From contig NZ_JAIOSW010000362.1 of assembly GCF_021107415.1 (NCBI RefSeq), forward strand, positions 1 through 21,322: 21,322 nt of DNA. The letters run 5' to 3'. Position 1 is the first letter of the stretch. Each line of letters opens with the position of its first letter. Both the position numbers and the translations under genes were made by a program. This DNA comes from Desulfobacula sp. (GTDB taxonomy: Bacteria; Desulfobacterota; Desulfobacteria; Desulfobacterales; Desulfobacteraceae). This document shows positions 6,162 to 15,454 of the stretch, in pieces. The notes beneath the pieces are model-generated. The model worked only from the letters and a program-made list of their open reading frames with translations, had not been told where the DNA came from and did no database searches.

Positions 6162-6338
6162 GGTTGGGGTGTGGGTTGCAGGGAACAATTGATTGCTATT
6201 CTGTACAGTTTTTTGACGCAGTGGAGCGTCAAGACCGCCAAGTGTCTGAGCGATAGCGAGTTTTGGCGGTTAGCGGAGCGAAGTCTTAAAAACTGTAAGA
6301 ATAGGTCAATCACGTGATATGCAACCCACACCCCGACC
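6162..6338. repeat. structured palindromic element 2 (177 bp)
   Basis: Outer arms 6162-6180 and 6320-6338 pair over 19 bases with one G-T wobble on the plus strand. A second helix is built from ATTGA/TCAAT, CTATTCT/AGAATAG and TACAGTTTTT/AAAAACTGTA (6188-6213 with 6288-6310). Two hairpins cap it: TTGACGC/GCGTCAA (6213-6219 with 6226-6232) and ACCGCCAA/TTGGCGGT (6234-6241 with 6263-6270). The result is a cloverleaf-like fold. A 72-codon minus-strand frame crosses it but has no protein character. Mobile palindrome and structured RNA are both possible. Confidence 0.72.
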
Positions 6339-6433
6339 GGGCTCAATATTATTAAGACAGCTAAACTGGTTTTCGGTCAGGTTTTAAATAAATATTGCCT
6401 TTTTGGCTTGATAACGATAAATATGGTTATATT

Positions 6434-6462
6434 TTGCAAGACAATGTGATTTTAAATATAAA
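6434..6462 (+). promoter_or_regulatory. putative sigma70-type promoter of hflKC
   Basis: TTGCAA (6434-6439), a 17-base spacer and TATAAA (6457-6462) lie just upstream of hflK. Transcription would begin near 6469, giving a short leader that still contains the AGGAT ribosome binding site at 6471. The region is AT-rich, so chance matches are likely. Confidence 0.45.
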
Positions 6463-6482
6463 TTATTTACAGGATAAAATTT

Positions 6483-7580
6483 ATGAATTGGGATTGGGAA
6501 AAACTTAGAGAAAATCAACAGAAGTTTGAGAAGAAGAAAGATGGCGGTGGGCCGGGCATGCCGATACCTCCCCAGATGGATGAGCTTTTAAACAAATTTA
6601 AAGGATTTAAGTTTCCGGGAGGAATCTTGGTTGTGGTTATTCTTTTGGCCTTGTTTTTTGGATCCTCCACCTTTTTTACAATTAAACTGGATGAAGTCGG
6701 TGTCATTCAGCGGTTTGGAAAGTATAATCGAATAGCTCAGCCGGGTTTGAGCTTTAAGTTCCCGGCAGGTATTGAAAAAGTGACCAAAGTAAAGATAAAA
6801 AGAATTTATAAGGAAGAGTTCGGATTTCAAACGGTGCAAGGACAAGGATCAAGCAATTACAGGTTCTCAAATGAAAGTTCTTCCCAGGAAACTTCCTTAA
6901 TGCTGACCGGTGATCTGAATGTGGCAGTAGTTCCATGGATTGTCCAATACAGGATTTCCAATCCCCGGAATTATCTGTTTGAAGTCAAGGATGTTAGAGC
7001 CATTTTAAGGGATATGTCAGAGGCCAGCATGCGGACCGTTGTGGGGGATAGAAGTATCAATGAGGTCATCAGCAAGCGGGAAGAGATTGCCCTGGCTGCC
7101 AAAGAAATGCTTCAAAATGAAATGAACCGGGCAAAGTCCGGTATTAATATTGTTACCATTGAAATGAAAAAGACAAATGTTCCTGAACCTGTCCAGAATT
7201 CTTTTAATGAGGTGAACCAGGCCACCCAGGAAAAAGAACAAACGATTTATAAAGCAAGGGAAGAATATAACAAGGCAGTGCCTTTGGCCCGTGGTGAAGC
7301 CAAAAGAGTGATAAAGGATGCAGAAGGGTATGCCATTGACAGGGTGAACCGTGCCCAGGGTGATGCTGCCAATTTTTCAGCGGTTTACAAAGAGTATGTA
7401 AAGGCCAAAGATGTCACAAAAAAAAGAATATATCTTGAGTCAATGCTGGAAATTTTTCCCAACCTTGGAGCAAAGTATATTATTGATTCCGAGCAACAAA
7501 ATCTATTACCCTTTTTAAATATGGGCGGGGCAACTTCCACCTTTAATCCACAGAACAGATTTCTTAAAAAAAGTGAGTAA
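6483..7580 (+). CDS. hflK: FtsH protease modulator HflK
   Basis: A 365-residue SPFH/Band-7 protein. HflK and HflC form a large cage in the inner membrane around FtsH and tune its proteolysis. The protein has a Gly/Pro-rich N-terminus (GGGPGMPIPPQMDELL), one membrane segment at about residues 45-67 (GGILVVVILLALFFGSS), the Band-7 core beginning VGVIQRFGKYNRIAQPGLSFKFP, and a Glu/Lys/Ala-rich helix (QEKEQTIYKAREEYNKAVP, ARGEAKRVIKDAEGYA). The end lacks the long low-complexity tail of some homologues. AGGAT precedes the ATG. hflC begins three bases after the stop, as in most bacteria. Confidence 0.95.
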   Translation: MNWDWEKLRENQQKFEKKKDGGGPGMPIPPQMDELLNKFKGFKFPGGILVVVILLALFFGSSTFFTIKLDEVGVIQRFGKYNRIAQPGLSFKFPAGIEKVTKVKIKRIYKEEFGFQTVQGQGSSNYRFSNESSSQETSLMLTGDLNVAVVPWIVQYRISNPRNYLFEVKDVRAILRDMSEASMRTVVGDRSINEVISKREEIALAAKEMLQNEMNRAKSGINIVTIEMKKTNVPEPVQNSFNEVNQATQEKEQTIYKAREEYNKAVPLARGEAKRVIKDAEGYAIDRVNRAQGDAANFSAVYKEYVKAKDVTKKRIYLESMLEIFPNLGAKYIIDSEQQNLLPFLNMGGATSTFNPQNRFLKKSE

Positions 7581-7583
7581 AAA

Positions 7584-8525
7584 ATGAATAATATTATGAG
7601 AACCTTATTTATAGCTGTCATCGCTATCGGTATTGTAGTGGTGTATAATTCTGCTTATATTGTTGATGAAACCGAGCAGGTGATCGTCACCCAGTTTGGC
7701 AGAGTGGTGGGAAAACCTGTAACCACGCCGGGTTTAAAGTTTAAGCTGCCTTTTTTTCAACAAGCCAATTATTTTCCAAACAATTTGTTAACCTGGGATG
7801 GTGATCCAGGCCAGGTGCCAACCAAAGACAAAACCTATATCTGGGTGGATACCTTTGCCAGATGGAAGATAGTTGACTCCATTAAATATTTTCAGACAGT
7901 CAATAATGAATTTGCAGCCCTTGAACGTCTGGATGATATTATAGATCCGGCCATGAGGAACCTTGTGACATCATATCCTCTGGTGGAAAGTGTTCGTAAT
8001 ACCGATCGGCCAATGGATACCTTTGAATCCGTGAGCGGTGAAAGTAAAAAACGGATCCACCAGTATACAATCGAACTGGGCCGGGATGAGATTACAAAGC
8101 AAATAGTACAGCAGGCCCGTCCTAAACTGGCCCCGTTTGGGATTGAACTTGTGGATGTGAAAATAAAAAGAATAAACTATATTGAGAGCGTAAGGCGAGC
8201 CGTTTACGACAGGATGATTGCAGAAAGAAACCAGATTGCAGAAAAATATCGTGCAGAAGGTAAAGGAGAAGCAAGCAATATAAGGGGTGAAAAAGAAAAA
8301 GAACTTCAGACCATTACATCACAGGCCTATGAAGAAGCCCAGAAGATTAAGGGTGACGCTGATGCAAAGGCTACCCTGATTTATGCGGACGCATATGGTG
8401 TTGATCCTGATTTTTATGCTTTTCTAAAGACAATGGAAGTCTATAAAGCAACCATGAAAAAAGACAGTACTCTGATTCTTTCTACAGATTCTGATTTTAT
8501 GAAGTACTTTAAAGGTATTGAATAG
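7584..8525 (+). CDS. hflC: FtsH protease modulator HflC
   Basis: A 313-residue SPFH/Band-7 protein, partner of HflK. One membrane segment spans residues 5-22 (LFIAVIAIGIVVVYNSAY), followed by VDETEQVIVTQFGRVVGKPVTTPGLKFKLP, seen here as the usual QVIVTQFGR and TPGLKFKLPF motifs, then the conserved DERLDDII-like ALERLDDIIDPAMRNLV and the helix RAVYDRMIAERNQIAEKYRA with GEASNIRGEKEKEL. The C-terminal YADAYGVDPDFYAFLKTMEVY is typical of HflC. It starts three bases after hflK with little Shine-Dalgarno signal, so translation is probably coupled. Confidence 0.96.
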   Translation: MNNIMRTLFIAVIAIGIVVVYNSAYIVDETEQVIVTQFGRVVGKPVTTPGLKFKLPFFQQANYFPNNLLTWDGDPGQVPTKDKTYIWVDTFARWKIVDSIKYFQTVNNEFAALERLDDIIDPAMRNLVTSYPLVESVRNTDRPMDTFESVSGESKKRIHQYTIELGRDEITKQIVQQARPKLAPFGIELVDVKIKRINYIESVRRAVYDRMIAERNQIAEKYRAEGKGEASNIRGEKEKELQTITSQAYEEAQKIKGDADAKATLIYADAYGVDPDFYAFLKTMEVYKATMKKDSTLILSTDSDFMKYFKGIE

Positions 8526-8564
8526 CACCTTTTTTAAGAAACGCCAGGAAACGGGTAAATAAAC

Positions 8565-8602
8565 GAGTATTGAGTTGAACAATCGTTTGCAACTCAATAC
8601 TC
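8565..8602. terminator. 13-bp hairpin between hflC and the small basic-protein gene
   Basis: GAGTATTGAGTTG (8565-8577) and CAACTCAATACTC (8590-8602) form a perfect 13-bp stem with a 12-base loop. It lies 40 bases after the hflC stop and 15 bases after the stop of the convergent small gene. No strong T run follows on the plus strand; on the minus strand GTTTATTTA follows. It may serve as a shared terminator for the two convergent transcripts. Confidence 0.6.
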
Positions 8603-8617
8603 CCCATATTTCAGCAG

Positions 8618-8713
8618 CTATTTTTTCTTTCTCTGGTGTCGGGTCTTGGCAAGGAGTTTTCTGTGTTTATGCTTCCTCATTTTTTTCTTTCTCTTTTTCA
8701 TCACACTACTCAA
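8618..8713 (-). CDS. bS22/AURKAIP1-COX24-like small basic protein
   Basis: A 31-residue ORF starting at TTG, placed behind a very strong GGAGGTGA ribosome binding site (minus strand, ending at 8719). About 60% of residues are Lys, Arg or His. The core MKKRKKKMRKHKHRKLLAKT followed by RHQRKKK matches the AURKAIP1/COX24 family, whose bacterial members include the mycobacterial ribosomal protein bS22 (pattern KKRRKRM..KKHRKLL..TR.QRR). It is therefore probably a small-subunit ribosomal or ribosome-associated protein. An ATG four codons further in is possible, but the Shine-Dalgarno spacing favours the TTG. A 13-bp hairpin lies just downstream. The family match is from memory and should be checked by search. 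Confidence 0.82.
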   Translation of the reverse strand: MSSVMKKRKKKMRKHKHRKLLAKTRHQRKKK

Positions 8714-8823
8714 AAAAATCACCTCCTTTATGGATAATTTTTAATTTTAAATTATTAATTGATCAATATAGCATAATATTTTATTAAATGTCCAATTTTT
8801 TATTGGTTATATAAAAGGCACGC

Positions 8824-9357
8824 ATGCAAACAGCACGACATTTTAGCAGAGAAGAGCTTTTAAAGGTTGATGAAGCTGTAAAGGTTTCAGAGGAGATAGT
8901 CAATAATTTTTATAAAATGTCCTCTGGTCAGTGGCTTAAAAACAGGTATGATATAAAAACAGCCAAAGATCTTGCTCCCCATGAATGTGTTGACGGTCCT
9001 TTTGCCCAAGTGGTTAAATATGAGGGCCGGAAAAAAGATGTCCCGTTAGGATCGTCTTCTTTCAGTCTTTACAAAGTATGTCTTCAGGATAGTGCCATTC
9101 TTACAATGGTTTCAAAAAAAAGCGATCTGCTGTTAGATCCTTTCCTCCTTTATATATTGACCCATGAACTGGTTCATGTCGTCAGATTTTCAAAATTTAA
9201 CCAGCGATATGAAAACAAGAATGAAGCAGATGTTACATTGGATGAAGAGCGCAAAGTTCACCAATTAACCCATACCATTTTAAAGCCGGTTTCGATTCCG
9301 GGTTTAAGCAAAGTTTTTGAATTTTATAGGGATTGGCGCAAAGAATCCAGAACCTGA
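8824..9357 (+). CDS. HExxH-motif protein of unknown family
   Basis: A 177-residue protein. The clear motif is LTHELVHVVRF, in which HELVH (residues 114-118) is the HExxH zinc site of metallopeptidases. Candidates for a third ligand are Glu141/Glu142 or His146/His150 in the downstream helix EERKVHQLTHTIL. No signal peptide or membrane segment is seen, so it should be cytoplasmic. The N-terminal 50 residues are helical (REELLKVDEAVKVSEEIVNN). I do not recognise the family. It stands alone between the small basic-protein gene and the fmdB-groE operon. A zinc-dependent protease or a degenerate relative is the working guess. Confidence 0.75.
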   Translation: MQTARHFSREELLKVDEAVKVSEEIVNNFYKMSSGQWLKNRYDIKTAKDLAPHECVDGPFAQVVKYEGRKKDVPLGSSSFSLYKVCLQDSAILTMVSKKSDLLLDPFLLYILTHELVHVVRFSKFNQRYENKNEADVTLDEERKVHQLTHTILKPVSIPGLSKVFEFYRDWRKESRT

Positions 9358-9387
9358 ATCATAGGTAAAAAAATTGGGCAAACTATC

Positions 9388-9415
9388 TTGACAAGGATAA
9401 AAGACTTACTATTTT
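9388..9415 (+). promoter_or_regulatory. sigma70-type promoter of fmdB-groES-groEL
   Basis: A perfect TTGACA (9388-9393), 16 bases, then TATTTT (9410-9415), about 50 bases before the fmdB-like start. No CIRCE inverted repeat and no sigma32 -10 (CCCCAT) is present nearby. The upstream gene ends 31 bases before the -35. Confidence 0.6.
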
Positions 9416-9461
9416 ATCTTTGTTTTTTATGAAGACAAAAGAAAACGGAGAAGTAAAGAAA

Positions 9462-9737
9462 ATGCCAGTTTATGAGTATCAATGTACAGAGTGCGGACAA
9501 GTAGAAGAAGCATTTCAGAAGATTTCAGATTTGCCGCTTGAAACTTGTTCTCATTGTAAGGGACATCTAAAAAAAATTATTTCTCAAAGTACATTTCATT
9601 TAAAAGGATCAGGATGGTATGTAACGGATTATGGGGGAGCAAAAAATGGGGCCCCAAAAAAAAGTGATATACAATCCGGCAAAAAATCCAAAGAAGCCAA
9701 AACAACTTCAAAAAAGACAACAGATTCTAAAGATTGA
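9462..9737 (+). CDS. FmdB-type zinc-ribbon protein
   Basis: A 91-residue protein starting MPVYEYQCTECG, the invariant opening of the FmdB regulatory-protein family. Two Cys pairs (CTEC and CSHC, residues 8-11 and about 32-35) form a zinc ribbon, with KKIISQSTFHLKGSGWYVTDY following as usual. The C-terminal 30 residues are a Lys/Ser-rich tail. The frame is open further upstream to an ATG at 9420, but GGAG nine bases before 9462 and the family pattern favour 9462. Family function is poorly defined. It lies between a promoter and groES, so it is probably the first gene of the chaperonin operon. Confidence 0.88.
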   Translation: MPVYEYQCTECGQVEEAFQKISDLPLETCSHCKGHLKKIISQSTFHLKGSGWYVTDYGGAKNGAPKKSDIQSGKKSKEAKTTSKKTTDSKD

Positions 9738-9803
9738 AGTTGAAATAAAATAATAATAAAAAAGAACAGACCAAAAAATAATATGAAAAAGGAGAAATTG
9801 ATC

Positions 9804-10091
9804 ATGAGTTTGAGACCTTTAAGTGACAGAATTCTGGTAGAGCGTGTTGATGAGGATGAAAAAACCAAAGGTGGTATTATTATTCCTGATACGGCAAAAG
9901 AAAAACCAGCAGAAGGTAAAGTTGTTGCCACCGGTAACGGTCGCATGGGTGAAGATGGGAAACTGCTTCCAATGGATGTAAAAATTGGGGATCGTATTCT
10001 TTTTAGTAAATACGGTGGAACAGACGTAAAAATTGATGGAATTGATTATCTTATCCTGCGTCAGGATGATGTTCTTGGAGTTATTGAATAA
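9804..10091 (+). CDS. groES: co-chaperonin GroES
   Basis: A 95-residue protein of normal GroES length. It caps the GroEL ring during folding of client proteins. Visible features are [35 protein letters not shown], notably [11 protein letters not shown] and the mobile loop [16 protein letters not shown], then [10 protein letters not shown], the roof-loop region, [20 protein letters not shown] and the end [11 protein letters not shown]. The start at 9804 is supported by AGGAG nine to ten bases upstream and by homologues; an upstream in-frame ATG at 9783 would add seven atypical residues. groEL follows after 30 bases. GroES itself looks fully intact. Confidence 0.97.
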   Translation: MSLRPLSDRILVERVDEDEKTKGGIIIPDTAKEKPAEGKVVATGNGRMGEDGKLLPMDVKIGDRILFSKYGGTDVKIDGIDYLILRQDDVLGVIE

Positions 10092-10097
10092 TTTTAA

Positions 10098-11780
<1,683 letters not shown>

Positions 11781-11820
11781 TGTTTAATTAAACATTAATA
11801 TTCATATAAATTGAATAAAG

Positions 11821-11858
11821 AGCCCCTGCATGCTTTGTGTGCAGGGGCTTTGTTTTTT
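11821..11858 (+). terminator. rho-independent terminator after groEL
   Basis: AGCCCCTGCA (11821-11830) pairs with TGCAGGGGCT (11840-11849) around a 9-base loop, followed by TTGTTTTTTT. It ends the fmdB-groES-groEL transcript and separates it from the tol operon. Confidence 0.93.
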
Positions 11859-11877
11859 TGGAGTTTTCAATAAAAAC

Positions 11878-11904
11878 TTGACATGAAATGCCGGCTCATA
11901 TACT
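11878..11904 (+). promoter_or_regulatory. putative promoter of the tol-pal operon
   Basis: TTGACA (11878-11883) is followed by TATACT (11899-11904) with a 15-base spacer, about 70 bases upstream of tolQ. The short spacer lowers confidence. Confidence 0.5.
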
Positions 11905-11970
11905 TAGTTTTATTAAATTTTATTTATTATTTTACCAACACAAGGAAGATAAATTTGCAAGAGAGGTTAT

Positions 11971-12681
11971 ATGGCCACTGAAACCCTAGGGGTGTTTTAC
12001 ATGTTGAGCGATGCAGGTCCTGTTGTAAAGTTTGTTATGCTGCTGCTGCTGTTTTTTTCTATAACATCATGGGCAATTATGTTTATCAAGTTCAGATATA
12101 TCCGAAAGGCGTTTAAAGAATCTAATGAATTTACTGATATTTTCTGGCAGTGTCGTAACCTTGCTGATGCATTTTCAAAAGCCAAAGCATTGAGATCAAG
12201 TCCGGTTGCAAGGATTTTCATCACCGCGTATATGGAGATGGCAAGATCTGATGGTCAAGATAAGAAAAAATTACAGATAAAACAAACTGAAAACACCTAT
12301 TTTCAAATTATCGGAAGTATAAAACGATCATTAAATCGATCCATTGGTGTTGAAGTCAGACGTCTGGTTCAATTGGTACCATTTCTGGCAACTGCAGGGA
12401 ATATCTCCCCGTTTATCGGTCTTTTCGGAACTGTATGGGGAATCATGGGAACATTTCAAGGAATTGGTATAAGCGGGTCTGCAAGTCTTGCCGTTGTCGC
12501 TCCGGGTATTTCAGAGGCGCTCATTGCTACTGCAGCCGGACTTGCAGTGGCTATCCCCTCTGTTATCGGTTACAATTATTTTACTGACAGGATAAGGGTT
12601 TTGGATTCTGAATTACAAAGTTTCTCTTCAGATCTTTTAAATATAATGGAACGCGATATTCAAAAGCAGATGGAGGTATAA
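11971..12681 (+). CDS. tolQ: Tol-Pal system proton channel subunit TolQ
   Basis: A 236-residue MotA/TolQ/ExbB family protein. With TolR it forms the inner-membrane proton channel that energises TolA. The first membrane segment spans about residues 18-38 (VKFVMLLLLFFSITSWAIMFI). The long cytoplasmic loop follows, and the conserved pair of segments is LVPFLATAGNISPFIGLFGTVWGIMGTFQGI, seen as PFIGLFGTVWGIMGTF, then APGISEALIATAAGLAVAIPSVIGYN. AGAGG lies eight bases before the ATG. tolR overlaps by one base (TAATG). TolQ rather than ExbB is chosen because tolB, pal and cpoB follow. Confidence 0.96.
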   Translation: MATETLGVFYMLSDAGPVVKFVMLLLLFFSITSWAIMFIKFRYIRKAFKESNEFTDIFWQCRNLADAFSKAKALRSSPVARIFITAYMEMARSDGQDKKKLQIKQTENTYFQIIGSIKRSLNRSIGVEVRRLVQLVPFLATAGNISPFIGLFGTVWGIMGTFQGIGISGSASLAVVAPGISEALIATAAGLAVAIPSVIGYNYFTDRIRVLDSELQSFSSDLLNIMERDIQKQMEV

Positions 12682-13097
12682 TGCAATTAGGCTCCGGTAA
12701 TGATCAATTCATGTCTGAGATTAATGTAACCCCTTTTGTTGATGTAATGCTTGTTTTGTTGATTATTTTCATGGCAACCGCCCCCATGATGGTTCAGGGC
12801 GTTGATGTGGACTTGCCAAAGGCTACCTCAAAAGCATTAAAAGGCGGTGAAGAACGCTTGATTATATCCATTGATAATGATCTTAAAGTTTTTATTAATG
12901 AACAAGTCGTCAGTGTTGAATTTTTGACCCAGAAGCTGGGTGCCATACTGGAAAATTTTGACAAAAAAAATGTATATCTCAGGGCTGATAAAAAAGTACA
13001 ATATGGGATTGTTGTCAATGTGATCTCAAAGATCAAAAAAGCCGGTGTTGACAGTCTCGGGATGATTACTCTCCCTGAAAATGAAGATGAGTCCTGA
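12681..13097 (+). CDS. tolR: Tol-Pal system protein TolR
   Basis: A 138-residue ExbD/TolR family protein. The N-terminal motif MSEINVTPFVDVMLVLLIIFM carries the membrane segment with the proton-handling Asp at residue 21, followed by VDVDLPKATSKAL and a periplasmic domain with LIISIDNDLKVFIN, VYLRADKKVQYGIVVNVI and LGMITLPE. TolR works with TolQ as channel and cell-wall anchor. Its start shares one base with the tolQ stop and its end abuts tolA, so translation is tightly coupled. Confidence 0.96.
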   Translation: MQLGSGNDQFMSEINVTPFVDVMLVLLIIFMATAPMMVQGVDVDLPKATSKALKGGEERLIISIDNDLKVFINEQVVSVEFLTQKLGAILENFDKKNVYLRADKKVQYGIVVNVISKIKKAGVDSLGMITLPENEDES

Positions 13098-13106
13098 TTG
13101 ACGAGT

Positions 13107-14027
13107 ATGAGTTCTCGGGAAAAGTTTAAAAATAGGAGTGAATCTTTTTTTGTCCCCATGGATCACGACAGGAAAACTGGGATAGTTTTTTTTTCTCTTT
13201 CCTTATTTTTACATGGTCTGTTTTTTTTCAGCCTGATATTTTTTCAGGATTTTAAACTGCCCAAGCCTATGCCGACGGTCATTCAGATTGATCTTGTCTC
13301 TTTTGCACCGGAACCTGCTCTGGAAGAACCAGCAAAAAAACAAGTGAGTTCAAAAAAAGAAGGTATCCCGATAAAATCTCAAGTCATAAAAAAAAAGATT
13401 CGTAAAATTCCCACCATAAAGGCTGACATCAGTTTAAAGACAAAGCCTAAAAATTTGAAAGATCTGATAGCTCAACAGGAGAAAAAAAAGAAACCAGACA
13501 AGAAAAAAGAGAAAAAATCTGTTGAAAAAGCCAAACCTCAAAAACAAATTGATCCTGAACAGGTATTAGAAAAAGCAAGGGAAAAATTAGAAAAAAAAAT
13601 TGAAGATCAGGACCAGGACCGGAGTCAGGATCAGATTGCCCAGGCGTTGAGTCGTCTTCAAAAAAAAGTAAAGCAGCAGGGTAAGACAAAAGAGGGTGAA
13701 GGAAAGGGGGCATATGCCGGATACGGGAAAAAAGGATATAAACCCATTGATCTCTATAAAATGGTTTTAGGGCTGGCAATAGAGCAGAACTGGGTGTTTA
13801 ATGATATCCTTGCCGGGATGGATCAGAATCTTGAAGTTAGAATCCTCATTAAGATATTAAAAAGCGGAGAAATCAGGGATATTATTTATGAAACCAGATC
13901 AGGCAATCGATATCTTGATGAATCTGCAAAAAAAGCCATTAAAAAGGCAAATCCATTGCCACAATTACCAACTGGAATGCGTTCCTATGATGTTGTTGTC
14001 ATTTTTACACCTAAAGGATTGAGATAA
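13107..14027 (+). CDS. tolA: TolA-like energy transducer (TonB C-terminal domain)
   Basis: A protein of about 306 residues with TolA layout: short cytoplasmic N-terminus, one membrane segment at about residues 24-46 (GIVFFSLSLFLHGLFFFSLIF), a long Lys/Glu/Gln-rich helical region spanning the periplasm, and a TonB-type C-terminal domain (EQNWVFNDILAGMDQNLEVR, IKILKSGEIRDIIYE, KAIKKANPLPQLP). TolA links the TolQR motor to TolB and Pal in the outer membrane. It is shorter than the E. coli protein (421 residues). ATG at 13107 is chosen; TTG at 13098, directly after the tolR stop, is in frame and possible. Neither has a good ribosome binding site. Confidence 0.9.
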   Translation: MSSREKFKNRSESFFVPMDHDRKTGIVFFSLSLFLHGLFFFSLIFFQDFKLPKPMPTVIQIDLVSFAPEPALEEPAKKQVSSKKEGIPIKSQVIKKKIRKIPTIKADISLKTKPKNLKDLIAQQEKKKKPDKKKEKKSVEKAKPQKQIDPEQVLEKAREKLEKKIEDQDQDRSQDQIAQALSRLQKKVKQQGKTKEGEGKGAYAGYGKKGYKPIDLYKMVLGLAIEQNWVFNDILAGMDQNLEVRILIKILKSGEIRDIIYETRSGNRYLDESAKKAIKKANPLPQLPTGMRSYDVVVIFTPKGLR

Positions 14028-14045
14028 AAAAAGGTTTCAATTGCT

Positions 14046-15413
14046 ATGAATAAACGGTATTGTCCCCATGATATGTTTAATAAAATTATTATATCCGCAA
14101 TAGTTTGTTTTTTGGGATTGATTTGCAGTGGTTTTTTTTCAATACCTGTATATGCCGGGGATTATGATTATATCAATATCAGCAACCCTTTTTTAAAGAA
14201 AACCCCTGTAGCTGTGACTGAATTTAAAGCATTTAACGGGCATGGAACTGAAGTCGCGGCAGGAAAAACAGCAAGCGATATTTTAAAGCAGGCGATTAAT
14301 TTTACAGGATATCTTAAAACAATGAATCCGGTTGCATTTCTCTCAAATCCGGCTGAATCCGGTATTCAACTGGGCCAGATCAATTTTCGGGATTGGACGG
14401 GGATTGGGGCTGAATTGCTGATTACCGGGGGAATTGAGGAAGCCCATGGAAAAGTGAAGCTTAAATTACGACTTTTTGATACCTTTAATACAAGGCTTGT
14501 GGTGGGCAAAGTATATACCGGTCCCCGATCTCAAATAAGGAAGATGATTCATTTGTTCTGTAGTGAAATATCCTATAAGCTTACCGGAAAATGGTGGGTA
14601 TTTAACACAAAGATAGCCTTTGTTTCAACGGTTAAAGGGAAGAAAGAAATATTTACTTGTGATTTTGACGGACAAAATATTAAGCAGATTACATCCCATA
14701 AAAGCATTTGCCTTTCCCCGGCCTGGTCTTTTGACAGCAAATGGTTGGCCTATGTTTCCTATGCAAGGGGAAACCCTCAAATATTTATTAAAAATCTTAA
14801 AGAAAAAAGAGGGTCAATTGTTAATTATAAGGGAATGAATATTTCTCCGGACTGGATGCCCGGGCAGTTTAAACTTGCGGCAGCATTAAGTTTTTCCGGG
14901 GATCAGGAAATTTATTTGTTGACCCTAAAGGGAGAAATTATTAAAAGAATAACAAAAAGCTGGGGAATTGATGTATCGCCTAAATTTTCACCGGATGGCA
15001 AAAAAATAGTCTTTACGTCAAAACGTGCCGGCACTCCGCAAGTTTATATAAAGGATATTGAATCGGCAAGAGTGAAAAGGCTAACGTTCAAAGGGTCCAA
15101 TAATACATCTGCTGCCTGGTCACCGGATGGCAAAAAGATTGCCTATGTGGGCATAGAAAAAAATAATATTGATATCTTTGTAATAAATATTGATTCAGGA
15201 ATGCCGGTGCAGTTGACCCAAAATGCGGGAGATAATGAAGACCCGGCCTGGTCACCGGATGGTAGTATGCTGACGTTTACATCAACCCGGGAGGGCGGTA
15301 TCCCAAGAATTTTTGTTATGAATGCATCCGGATCAGACCCGCGAAGAATTTTAAGATTGAAAGGCAAACAGAGTCAACCCGCCTGGTCAATGTCAAAAAG
15401 TACAGAAAATTGA
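14046..15413 (+). CDS. tolB: Tol-Pal system beta-propeller protein TolB
   Basis: A 455-residue periplasmic protein. A signal peptide covers about residues 1-37 (IIISAIVCFLGLICSGFFSI, cleavage near VYAG). The N-terminal alpha/beta domain follows (PVAVTEFKAF, ELLITGGIEE), then a six-bladed WD40-like propeller with repeated signatures: LSPAWSFDSKWLAYVS, VSPKFSPDGKKIVFTS, SAAWSPDGKKIAYVG, DPAWSPDGSMLTFTS. TolB binds Pal and TolA during outer-membrane constriction. A second ATG at codon 11 could be the start. It sits between tolA and pal as in most Gram-negative genomes. Confidence 0.96.
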   Translation: MNKRYCPHDMFNKIIISAIVCFLGLICSGFFSIPVYAGDYDYINISNPFLKKTPVAVTEFKAFNGHGTEVAAGKTASDILKQAINFTGYLKTMNPVAFLSNPAESGIQLGQINFRDWTGIGAELLITGGIEEAHGKVKLKLRLFDTFNTRLVVGKVYTGPRSQIRKMIHLFCSEISYKLTGKWWVFNTKIAFVSTVKGKKEIFTCDFDGQNIKQITSHKSICLSPAWSFDSKWLAYVSYARGNPQIFIKNLKEKRGSIVNYKGMNISPDWMPGQFKLAAALSFSGDQEIYLLTLKGEIIKRITKSWGIDVSPKFSPDGKKIVFTSKRAGTPQVYIKDIESARVKRLTFKGSNNTSAAWSPDGKKIAYVGIEKNNIDIFVINIDSGMPVQLTQNAGDNEDPAWSPDGSMLTFTSTREGGIPRIFVMNASGSDPRRILRLKGKQSQPAWSMSKSTEN

Positions 15414-15454
15414 GTTTAGATATTTAATTAATTGAATAAGGAGGAAATAAGGTA

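Noticed and set aside
6128..6346. 72-codon minus-strand ORF upstream of hflK
   Set aside because: It covers palindromic element 2 almost exactly, has no ribosome binding site and its composition is dictated by the hairpins.
8575..8787. 70-codon plus-strand ORF after hflC
   Set aside because: It is the opposite-strand reading of the bS22-like gene and the hairpin, with a Phe/Ser-rich product and no ribosome binding site.
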